A stretch of DNA of 23,595 nt from a virus, in IMG/VR virus record IMGVR_UViG_3300042115_000063, positions 1-23,595 of that record, one strand, 5' to 3'. Under the pieces are notes generated by a model. The model was not told the origin of the DNA, made no database searches, and saw nothing but the letters and a program-made list of their open reading frames with translations. Position 1 is the stretch's first letter; every line of letters starts with the position of its first letter. The translations under genes were made by a program, and so were the position numbers. Below, piece after piece: positions 17,803 through 23,595 of this stretch.

Positions 17803-18078
17803 GCGTGCTATGGGCAGACACGCCGAAAGATAGCTTGCGGGAACCACACTTCTCGAAAGCTATCCCGCTTCCCGCCAACCTTGAGCCGAGCCCACTCAAG
17901 TTGTAGGTCTCACGGCCTTATAGGTTCGCCAGCGCCTACGATCCCTCGCCGAATATGGTCACGATTCGGTAACGTCTTCCCGCCCGCGCTGGCAGGCTCC
18001 CACGGGCACTGTCCCCTTCCAGGGGTACTCGGGTATAGGAAACGGGGTGTTCGGCCGTCAGCGTGGACGCTAGGCCCC
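17803..18078. other. 276-nt intergenic region, no gene found
   Basis: No start-to-stop gene with a ribosome site is seen. Inverted repeats are present: GATAGCTT/AAGCTATC (17829-17836 and 17857-17864) and CCGAAT/ATTCGG (17949-17954 and 17964-17969). A third, GGCCGT/ACGGCC, falls at the end of the minus-strand gene. The minus strand has an open, protein-like frame from about 18090 to 17915, but it lacks any start codon. It may hold a decayed gene, a regulatory RNA or a downstream leader. Confidence 0.4.
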
Positions 18079-18612
18079 TTAACGGCCGATCTCTGGCCGG
18101 ACGGCTACCGTGCTCGCCATGCTCTCTTGCCGCGCCGCGAGCATCGGCCCCATATCGGCGAGCGCTTCGCGAAGCGCGGCGCTCGCGCGCGCGCGCTGCG
18201 AAGCGTCGAGATCGGCGGCGTCGAGCGCCTTCGTGAGCGCCTTCGCGATCATCTGCGCCTCAGCACGCAACGAATCGATGTATCGCTCAGACAACCCCGC
18301 GCGCACCGCATCGGCGCTCACCTTCGTTAGATGCTTGCGCTCATCGCGACTCTCGCGAATCCACTCGCGCAGCTCTTGCCCGCGCAGGCGGACCGCGATC
18401 TCGTAGTCGGTCGCCTTCTCGAAGTCGACGCCGTTCGAGTCGATGAGCGACCGTTCCCGCATCGCTTCGAGCTGCACGCGCTCATCGATCCACGCGGCCC
18501 GGTACGCGCTCCGGCGCACCTCCCCAAGGATCGCCTCCCATGGACTGATGTTGAGTTCGCCCGCCCACGGCCGCCGCGCAAGCTCGTACGTCGGATCGCT
18601 CTCGTCGTCCAT
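18079..18612 (-). CDS. Putative terminase small subunit, 177 aa
   Basis: The body matches the actinophage small-terminase type. ISPWEAILGEVRRSAYRAAW (about 22-41) is followed by LREWIRESRDERKHLTKVSA and DAVRAGLSERYIDSLRAEAQ, then MIAKALTKALDAADL. The pattern 'W..ER..L..VS..A..AGL.ER......A..IA.AL..ALD' is the one I associate with these proteins, which recognise the packaging site. ATG 18612 was preferred over GTG 18615 because GAGAGGTGAC sits at better spacing. It lies more than 13 kb from terL, unusual for a terminase pair, so a misassignment is possible. Confidence 0.5.
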   Translation of the reverse strand: MDDESDPTYELARRPWAGELNISPWEAILGEVRRSAYRAAWIDERVQLEAMRERSLIDSNGVDFEKATDYEIAVRLRGQELREWIRESRDERKHLTKVSADAVRAGLSERYIDSLRAEAQMIAKALTKALDAADLDASQRARASAALREALADMGPMLAARQESMASTVAVRPEIGR

Positions 18613-18656
18613 CACGTCACCTCTCGAATGTCACGTTGCGTAACCGATTTTCGGGC

Positions 18657-18953
18657 CTGTGCAGGGTTGCTGTGCAGGCTGTGCAGGGATCAGTTGCATT
18701 TTCAGTTCTACATTCTATGTTGTACTACATATGTTCTAATTTTCTTTCCTAAGAACAGAAACAGGAATCATCTCTGCAATCCCTGCACACCGCAGGTCAA
18801 ACCATGTATCGAACCCTGCACGATCCCTGCACACGATCCCTGCACACATCCCTGCACAGCACATACCCGATATCCCCCGCAGTTACTAGACTTTCACGCT
18901 CTGCAACGCTGTGCAGGGTTGCTGTGCAGGGATCGCCCCCGATCCCTGCACAG
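18657..18953. repeat. Iteron array, about 11 copies of TGTGCAGGG(ATC)
   Basis: Forward copies start at 18658, 18671 and 18680, and at 18910 and 18923. Reverse copies (CCCTGCACA) are near 18781, 18814 (one mismatch), 18825, 18838, 18850 and 18944. A 22-nt block holding two forward copies is repeated exactly at 18657-18678 and 18909-18930. Copies 18822-18858 are tightly spaced (13 bp apart). Confidence 0.85.
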
Positions 18954-18954
18954 C
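18921..18954. repeat. Perfect 15-bp hairpin formed by two iterons
   Basis: 18921-18935 and 18940-18954 are perfect inverted copies with a CCCC loop. It lies right after the helicase gene on the minus strand, so it could be both an origin structure and a terminator. Confidence 0.75.
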
Positions 18955-18975
18955 GATTTTGGTTACTCTCCGTAA

Positions 18976-20586
18976 TCAGATTTCGGAGCCGAGCCGTGCG
19001 CCGCGAAGCACTTGAACCTGGCGGCCGTCCACCCGCGTACGCGCGCCTTCGAGCTGCCCCGGATACGCCGCGAGCAGGTCACGGAAGAACACGTTCTTAC
19101 CCTTCGCCATGTACCCCTCCGACGCGCACCACATGGTGTACGCCTCGTACACGCTGTCTTTCAGCGCTGCGGCGTCGGGCGACATATCGAAGGTGAGGCA
19201 GTCGGACGCGAACGCCTTGATTGGGCTGGCCGACCGCTCGACGTCTTCCATCGACGCCGCGACGCTCTCACCGATGGTGAACCGGCCTTCCCGGTCCCAC
19301 AGCCGGTCCGCGCCGTCTAGCGCCCATGTGAAGATGCCCGGCAATTCGTCGTGCAGTGTCCGCTTGAGGTTGAAGTCCTCGCGGCCTAGGAATCCTTCGA
19401 CGCGGATGCGCAGCGGCAGGAACCGCGACGCGAGCGCGCCCGTCGAGTCACGGAGATCAGGCATGTCGTTCGAGACGATCATGAGCCGAGCCCCGAGCTT
19501 GACGTTCAGCTCGTCCCGGTTCTTCCGGTTCACGGTCACCGGGTCCTCACCCGAGATCATGAGCAGCTTCTCGACGATGGCCGGATCGCTCTTGCCGATA
19601 CGCGCGTCGCCCACGATCGCGAGGCGCTTCCCGAGCATGGGCGCGAGGCCGAAGGGCTCGGCGAGGCGCGCCATGGTCGGGTGGTCGACCTGCCCCGTCC
19701 CGCCGAGCAGTTGCTCAAGCACCCACGCGATCGTGCTCTTCCCCGAGCGGCGCGGGCCGACGAGCGTCATGATCTTGTGCAGCCCGGTCGAGCCTGCGAG
19801 CACGTAGCCGAACCACTCTTGCAGCAGCGCGTGCGAGTCCGTGTCGCCTGGCCACAGTTCGTCCAGGAACTTGAGCCACCGGTCACACCGCGCGTTCGCG
19901 TCGTAGTCGACCACGACGGCCGTGTCCGTGAAGAAGCTCGGCGTGTGGTCGACGATGGCACGCGCACCCGCCCCGCCTTCGCGCGGGCACCACAGCAAGC
20001 CGTTCCGCACGCACGTGATCTCGTCCGCTGGCATCGTCTCCGACGCTTCGGACCGCCGCAGCCATGCCGGAACCTCCATCGACTCGCGCATACGCATCTG
20101 CGACGCCATCGCTTCGACGACCTCCCGCACGTTCGACGTGTTCGGCGACCACGGACGCGGCTCGGCCCCGTCTTTCGTCATCTGAATGTACGAGGCATCG
20201 GCGAGCAGCGTCCGCACGGCGTCCGCGACGGCGTAGCGGTTGTCCGCGCCGCCCATGCGCAGGTACGCGCCCCCGGTGTCGCCCTCGCGGTACAGGTACC
20301 ACTCATCGCGCCAGTGCTTGAGGTGAATCCCTGCGTCCGCGAAGAGCAGGAGGAGGAAGCGCGCGACCTTGTCCGGTTCCTTCGGACCGGGAACCGGCCC
20401 GTCCAGGGCCACGCTCTCAGGCAGGAACCGGTATTCCTGGTCGAGGTCGACGACGGCCATCACGTCGGGCATCTCGTCGGCGCGCGCTCGCGTGCCGGTG
20501 ATCCCGCCGACGATACTTGCAGCGAAGTCGTCCGTTTCGGGCGTGCTAGGGTCGGTTTCAGGGTTATCTGTCTGGTCGTCGATCAT
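18976..20586 (-). CDS. D5-type SF3 DNA helicase (phage/plasmid primase-helicase family)
   Basis: This protein has about 536 residues. Walker A GPRRSGKST (277-285) sits in KIMTLVGPRRSGKSTIAWVL. RLAIVGDARIG (321-331) is the Walker B region and RLMIVSNDMPDL (367-378) is sensor 1. STGALASRFLPLRI provides the arginine finger (Arg 388). The N-terminal half fits the D5_N region. It would unwind the origin for phage replication. The reading frame extends to GTG 20613, but the last codons of the prim-pol gene overlap there, and AAAGGTGA sits well before ATG 20586. Confidence 0.88.
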   Translation of the reverse strand: MIDDQTDNPETDPSTPETDDFAASIVGGITGTRARADEMPDVMAVVDLDQEYRFLPESVALDGPVPGPKEPDKVARFLLLLFADAGIHLKHWRDEWYLYREGDTGGAYLRMGGADNRYAVADAVRTLLADASYIQMTKDGAEPRPWSPNTSNVREVVEAMASQMRMRESMEVPAWLRRSEASETMPADEITCVRNGLLWCPREGGAGARAIVDHTPSFFTDTAVVVDYDANARCDRWLKFLDELWPGDTDSHALLQEWFGYVLAGSTGLHKIMTLVGPRRSGKSTIAWVLEQLLGGTGQVDHPTMARLAEPFGLAPMLGKRLAIVGDARIGKSDPAIVEKLLMISGEDPVTVNRKNRDELNVKLGARLMIVSNDMPDLRDSTGALASRFLPLRIRVEGFLGREDFNLKRTLHDELPGIFTWALDGADRLWDREGRFTIGESVAASMEDVERSASPIKAFASDCLTFDMSPDAAALKDSVYEAYTMWCASEGYMAKGKNVFFRDLLAAYPGQLEGARTRVDGRQVQVLRGARLGSEI

Positions 20587-20602
20587 CGCTCTCGTCACCT
20601 TT

Positions 20603-21532
20603 CTACGTTTCACGGACGGGAGCGTGATCGACGGCTTTTGCCGTCTGTGCTGCCCGTCCCGCTTCCCAACCGGACGTGAAGGTTCGCATCTGCTGCTCGG
20701 CCGTGTCGTTCGCTCCGGCCTCGCTCATCGCCTTAAAGCACCACGCTCGCGCGGCGGCTTCGCTCGGCTCGCCGTATAGAACTGACAGCGTACCGAGCCG
20801 GAAGGCGGTCCGGTTGAGCATGTCGTTCCGCGTTCCGGTTGCCGATCGTGCCAACTTCCGCACGCTCATCGCTGCTTCGTACTTCGCCCACCGGGCTCCA
20901 CCTTCGCCCATGCGTGCGCGGATGTCCGCGTTCGTCATGGGATCGACGCTAGCGCTCCGGCGTTTCTTGCACAGCGGAATCAGCCACTCGGGCGCGTGGC
21001 GCACGGTCGTGATCTTGCGGCCGTCCCGCTCGATCAAGCGGTACGCGCCGACTTCGGGCGCGCGCACGTAACCCCGGATGCCGCGCACGTCGAGCCCCGG
21101 CGCGAGGTGCTTCGAAGAGTTGCGGATGCCGCCTTCGCTCGCGCTGGCCTCATCCCACTTGAAGTAGACGTGTGCGCCGCCGCTGGGCGTACGCACGGTC
21201 ATGGTGCTGGTGAAGTCGTTGACCGTCCCGCCGTGCTTGCGGGCAAGGTCACGCAGGCTGCCGAAGCCGTCAGCGTCCTTGACGTCGATGTCGAGTACCC
21301 ATATGCCGGACTCCGGCCCGGTGGCGATGCCGACGCCGCACGGCGCGTAGTTGCCCGTCCACCAACCCTGAATCTGCGCGAAATCGGTGGTTGCACGCTC
21401 GGGCCACTCCGTGAACACCGGCGTACCGGTGTCGGTGCGCAGCGGGAACACGCGGAACCCGAGCCGCGAGCAGGCGTACGCCGCCGCGCCGGGAGTCGCC
21501 GAAGTGAACCGGGAATAAGTCACACTAGCCAC
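20603..21532 (-). CDS. Bifunctional DNA primase/polymerase (prim-pol) protein, 309 aa
   Basis: The N-terminal prim-pol domain has GIWVLDIDVKD (76-86) with the catalytic Asp pair, RTPSGGAHVYFKW (114-126) with the conserved His, and APGLDVRGIRGYVRAP (144-159). The last 100 residues form a helical domain rich in Arg. It would make primers for replication, coupled with the downstream helicase, which starts right behind it. Start GTG 21532 is preceded by GAAAGGAT. An overlapping ATG (21537) in another frame hits a stop at once. Confidence 0.88.
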   Translation of the reverse strand: MASVTYSRFTSATPGAAAYACSRLGFRVFPLRTDTGTPVFTEWPERATTDFAQIQGWWTGNYAPCGVGIATGPESGIWVLDIDVKDADGFGSLRDLARKHGGTVNDFTSTMTVRTPSGGAHVYFKWDEASASEGGIRNSSKHLAPGLDVRGIRGYVRAPEVGAYRLIERDGRKITTVRHAPEWLIPLCKKRRSASVDPMTNADIRARMGEGGARWAKYEAAMSVRKLARSATGTRNDMLNRTAFRLGTLSVLYGEPSEAAARAWCFKAMSEAGANDTAEQQMRTFTSGWEAGRAAQTAKAVDHAPVRET

Positions 21533-21565
21533 ATCACATATCCTTTCATCCGTCGTCTACCAACC

Positions 21566-21571
21566 ATAATA
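21566..21571 (-). promoter_or_regulatory. -10 element for the replication operon
   Basis: TATTAT on the minus strand, about 34 nt before the prim-pol start. No clear -35. Confidence 0.4.
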
Positions 21572-21580
21572 GCGCGCGTG

Positions 21581-21586
21581 CTAGGC
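21581..21586 (+). promoter_or_regulatory. -10 element (TAGGCT) for the rightward operon
   Basis: TAGGCT, the same -10 seen at 11078 and 13153, lies in the 118-nt divergent intergenic region. The -35 is poor. Confidence 0.4.
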
Positions 21587-21650
21587 TTCGGTCGTGCCGG
21601 TCCGCAGCCGGACCGATCAAGACGACGACACGACGATGAAAGGACGACAC

Positions 21651-22274
21651 ATGTCGCTAAATCCTGCTATCGACATCCGCACCGAAGAATTTCCTGACTT
21701 CATGGCGGATTATCCCTACGCCTCTGAGGTCGACAAGCTCGAAGAGCTGCCCTTGCAGGCGTTCATTGCCGACGATTCCCGCGTGCCGTTCAACGCGCGC
21801 GTGCTCGGCTTTGGCTCGTCCTACCGCAAGACGCACCTCAACCATGCGCCCGGCACGAAGCCCGGCAAAGGCGTGCGCTGCTCGGGTTGCCGCTGGACGG
21901 ACACGGCGATCCTGTGGGCGCAGCCGCTCGTGAAGATGGACGCGAACGGCGTTCCCATGGCTACCGACGACGATGAGCCGTGGCAATACGTCTTCGTCTC
22001 GCTCGGGAAATCGGCGATCGAAGGCGAGTGGCAGCGCGACACGGTCATCTGGACTGAGGATGCCGAAGACGTGCTTCGCAAGCTCTTCGTGCCCACAAAG
22101 AAGGATTTCCGGCGCGACACGGGCACGATGGCGATCCCGCCGCACAACGCCGCCGCCTTCCGTGATGCCGCTTGCGTCGATGAGCGGATTGCCGATCTGC
22201 TCGAACGCTATGGCGCGGTGATCCCCGAAGTCGACCGGGCCGGAGCAGAGGCCGACCCGCTCGCGGGACTCTGA
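21651..22274 (+). CDS. Hypothetical protein with CSGCR motif, 207 aa
   Basis: The product from ATG 21651 begins MSLNPAIDIRTEEFPDFMAD. It has FNARVLGFGSSYRKTHLNHA (about residues 46-65), PGKGVRCSGCRWTDTAILWA and a helical C-terminus (RIADLLERYGAVIPEVDRAG). The CSGCR motif recurs in the 14367 product. ACGATGAAAGGACGA is the ribosome leader; the frame is open to 21594, but no leader supports that. No family is recognised. It is the first gene of the rightward operon. Confidence 0.75.
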   Translation: MSLNPAIDIRTEEFPDFMADYPYASEVDKLEELPLQAFIADDSRVPFNARVLGFGSSYRKTHLNHAPGTKPGKGVRCSGCRWTDTAILWAQPLVKMDANGVPMATDDDEPWQYVFVSLGKSAIEGEWQRDTVIWTEDAEDVLRKLFVPTKKDFRRDTGTMAIPPHNAAAFRDAACVDERIADLLERYGAVIPEVDRAGAEADPLAGL

Positions 22275-22283
22275 CGTATATGC

Positions 22284-22344
22284 TAGGCTCAGCAGGGATG
22301 GGCAACACGGAGCCCGGCCGTCCATGACAGCGGTAGGCCGGGCT
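22284..22344 (+). promoter_or_regulatory. Promoter-like TAGGCT plus leader hairpin
   Basis: TAGGCT (22284-22289) precedes a hairpin AGCCCGGCC/GGCCGGGCT (22311-22319 and 22336-22344, 16-nt loop). The hairpin is either an attenuator-like leader of the 22383 gene or the terminator of the 21651 gene placed after a promoter. Confidence 0.4.
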
Positions 22345-22382
22345 TCGCCCACGATGACACGACACACGACGAGAGGACGACG

Positions 22383-22718
22383 ATGGACTCATACGAAGGC
22401 CGCATGGAGATTGCCGACGATCTGCGCAGGCTCGGCGACGTGATCCGGCTGAATGCCGAAGTCCCAGTACACGACTTCGGGCCGATCGACATCATGTACT
22501 GCGTGATCGAGGGCGATCACGACGAGCGCGAAGCCCGGTTCAACGCCCACGCCGACGACATGCAGCAGATCGCTATTGAGATGGGGCTCGGCTTCGTGTA
22601 CGCATCCAGCATCGACGACGAGGGCGACACGCACCACCGGGCGACGCTGATCATGCCGAACAAGCAGGTCACGTACCGGGTGACGTGGATCGATCGGGAG
22701 GCGAAAACCGATGCGTAG
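22383..22718 (+). CDS. Hypothetical protein, 111 aa
   Basis: The protein begins MDSYEGRMEIADDLRRLGDV, then IRLNAEVPVHDFGPIDIMYC, EGDHDEREARFNAHADDMQQ and β-rich THHRATLIMPNKQVTYRVTW. It looks like an α/β protein with a helical start. No family is recognised. Start 22383 has CACGACGAGAGGACGA upstream. It overlaps the next gene by 8 nt. Confidence 0.7.
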   Translation: MDSYEGRMEIADDLRRLGDVIRLNAEVPVHDFGPIDIMYCVIEGDHDEREARFNAHADDMQQIAIEMGLGFVYASSIDDEGDTHHRATLIMPNKQVTYRVTWIDREAKTDA

Positions 22719-23061
22719 CTCTTATACCTCATGGTTTGACGATGCGCCGATCGGTGCGATCGTGATCGGTGCCGGTGCAGTTCTCATCATTGGAGGCGGC
22801 ATCGGATTGTGGGCGTACGGCGAGTTCAAGGAACCGGACGCCGGAACCATCACCGAAATGGAATACGAACCCGAGTACTGGGATTCAGGCGTCGAATGCC
22901 TGCCCGGTGCGAACGGTCAAGTGCAGTGTCTCCCCTACAACGACTACTACGCGCCGTCGTGGTGCGTGTGGTACGAGGACGCCGAAGGCAACGAAGGCGA
23001 CGCGTGCATTTCCCAGCAGGAATATGAATCGCTGCACGTCGGCGACCACTTCGAGAAGTAA
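22711..23061 (+). CDS. Membrane-anchored extracellular-domain-like protein, 116 aa
   Basis: The N-terminus has a hydrophobic, Gly-rich segment (IGAIVIGAGAVLIIGGGIGL, about residues 14-33). A hydrophilic acidic domain with four cysteines follows (CLPG, QCLP, WCVW, ACIS), which could form disulfides outside the cell. Small charged clusters (EPEYWDSGVE) also fit an exported domain. GGGAGGCGAAAACC gives a ribosome site. No family is recognised. Confidence 0.7.
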   Translation: MRSSYTSWFDDAPIGAIVIGAGAVLIIGGGIGLWAYGEFKEPDAGTITEMEYEPEYWDSGVECLPGANGQVQCLPYNDYYAPSWCVWYEDAEGNEGDACISQQEYESLHVGDHFEK

Positions 23062-23082
23062 CGAAAGGACATCGACAACACG

Positions 23083-23226
23083 ATGAGCGACAAAGAACCG
23101 AAATCACCGCGCCTGAACGGCTGCGGATGGGCAGCGCTCGCGGTGCTCGTACCGCTCGGGCTTGCCTTCGCAGCGGTGGCGCTCTACATCTTGTTCAACT
23201 TCGGATCATGGCTCGGGAGCCAGTGA
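23083..23226 (+). CDS. Single-pass membrane microprotein, 47 aa
   Basis: The product is MSDKEPKSPRLNGCGWAALA, then VLVPLGLAFAAVALYILFNF and GSWLGSQ. A polar N-terminus precedes one long membrane helix. CGAAAGGACATC lies upstream. The stop shares one base with the next ATG (TGATG). No function can be inferred. Confidence 0.65.
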   Translation: MSDKEPKSPRLNGCGWAALAVLVPLGLAFAAVALYILFNFGSWLGSQ

Positions 23227-23595
23227 TGTACCAGAGCTACAGCCTCACGCGTTCGATGGACACCGGAGCGCAGGACGACAAGCTGACGACGTTCACAGTC
23301 TCCGACGATGACGCGATCAACTGCGCGCACATGCTCGCAGCGGCGTTCAACACGATCAGCCGGAACTTCATGCACACGTTCGTGATGGGCGTGATCGACA
23401 CGCAGGACGGTCGGGTGTTCTATGACGGCAAGGTCGAGACGATCAAGCGCGACGAGCCCGCGCGTTCAGACTATGCGCACGTCGCCCGCGAAGTGCTCGA
23501 AGACGCGTACGCCGATTACATGGGCATCCGCGAGCGCATGTACGAAGCCGGGGTTGAGACGATCCCGGTCTCTGCCGGGGTCGACGAGCTGCGCG
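23226..23595 (+). CDS. Hypothetical protein, partial (C-terminus beyond the right edge)
   Basis: From ATG 23226 the product begins MYQSYSLTRSMDTGAQDDKL, has TTFTVSDDDAINCAHMLAAA, then FVMGVIDTQDGRVFYDGKVE and YAHVAREVLEDAYADYMGIR, and runs off the window after at least 123 residues. It looks like an α/β protein. No family is recognised. It is coupled to the membrane microprotein by the TGATG junction. Confidence 0.65.
   Translation, partial: MYQSYSLTRSMDTGAQDDKLTTFTVSDDDAINCAHMLAAAFNTISRNFMHTFVMGVIDTQDGRVFYDGKVETIKRDEPARSDYAHVAREVLEDAYADYMGIRERMYEAGVETIPVSAGVDELR

Larger units (their letters stand above)
18616..18975. other. Candidate replication origin (iterons plus AT-rich core)
   Basis: This 360-nt gap between two minus-strand genes has about 11 copies of a TGTGCAGGG/CCCTGCACA element in both orientations. 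They flank an AT-rich stretch (about 18692-18780) that stands out in a GC-rich genome. The gap adjoins genes for a D5-type helicase and a prim-pol primase. Iterons beside an unwinding-prone region next to replication genes are the usual picture of an origin; no protein has been tested here. Confidence 0.7.

Noticed and set aside
17915-18090. Minus-strand protein-like frame next to the small terminase candidate
   Set aside because: No ATG, GTG or TTG start is found after the in-frame stop upstream, so it was not called as a gene. It is listed only as an observation.
18657-18953. CRISPR array
   Set aside because: The repeats are only about 9-12 bp, in both orientations and irregularly spaced, without unique spacers of constant length. 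Iterons fit better.

Overview
The window looks like part of the genome of a tailed double-stranded DNA phage of a high-GC actinobacterium. The evidence is a portal protein, a large terminase, an endolysin with a holin-like partner, dense GC-rich coding on both strands, many 4-base or 1-base gene overlaps, and many very small genes. The host genus cannot be read from the sequence.

Layout. Positions 1-7603 are mostly minus-strand genes: portal (cut by the left edge), two small membrane proteins, M15-type endolysin, large terminase (possibly translated from a leaderless mRNA), an HTH protein, small membrane proteins, a protein with a Rho_N/SAP-like N-terminus, and dCTP deaminase. Positions 7604-8442 hold no protein gene. 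They contain a tandem array of five Y RNA-like non-coding RNAs, followed directly by a gene for a Ro60/Rsr (TROVE plus vWA) protein. Positions 10140-17770 are plus-strand cassettes of small orphan genes, most with their own promoter and a GC-rich hairpin terminator. A two-gene minus-strand insertion at 16090-16628 encodes a candidate Acb2/Tad1-type cyclic-nucleotide sponge. Positions 18079-21532 (minus) carry a putative small terminase, an iteron-bearing AT-rich candidate replication origin, a D5-type SF3 helicase and a prim-pol primase. From 21651 to the right edge lies another plus-strand run of orphan genes.

Main discovery. All five RNAs have the same Ro-binding stem. The 5' strand is CGAWGTG, exactly 7 nt, then CGGWTACTTC. 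The 3' strand is CCG, exactly 10 nt, then GAWTCG. Each is closed by a perfect or near-perfect terminal helix (9-13 bp) that differs in sequence from RNA to RNA, and there is one compensatory A-U to U-A change. RNA 3 and RNA 5 contain circularly permuted tRNA modules (T-arm, acceptor helix closed by a short loop, D-arm), the architecture known for YrlA RNAs. RNA 1 has a diverged version of the same module. RNAs 2 and 4 carry unrelated hairpins. The array therefore looks like one phage Ro protein served by a family of RNAs with interchangeable effector ends.

Regulation. Two promoter types recur. One is -35/17 bp/-10 (TTGAC- or TTGCAC-like; TAGRNT-like), often preceded by an A-tract AAAAATATTTG and sometimes with a dyad between the hexamers. 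The other is an extended -10 (TGN followed by TANTAT-like) placed just after a terminator. Genes on both strands share an ACGACGA-rich leader ending in AGGAYGA just before the start codon, similar in concept to the start-associated sequences described in some mycobacteriophages.
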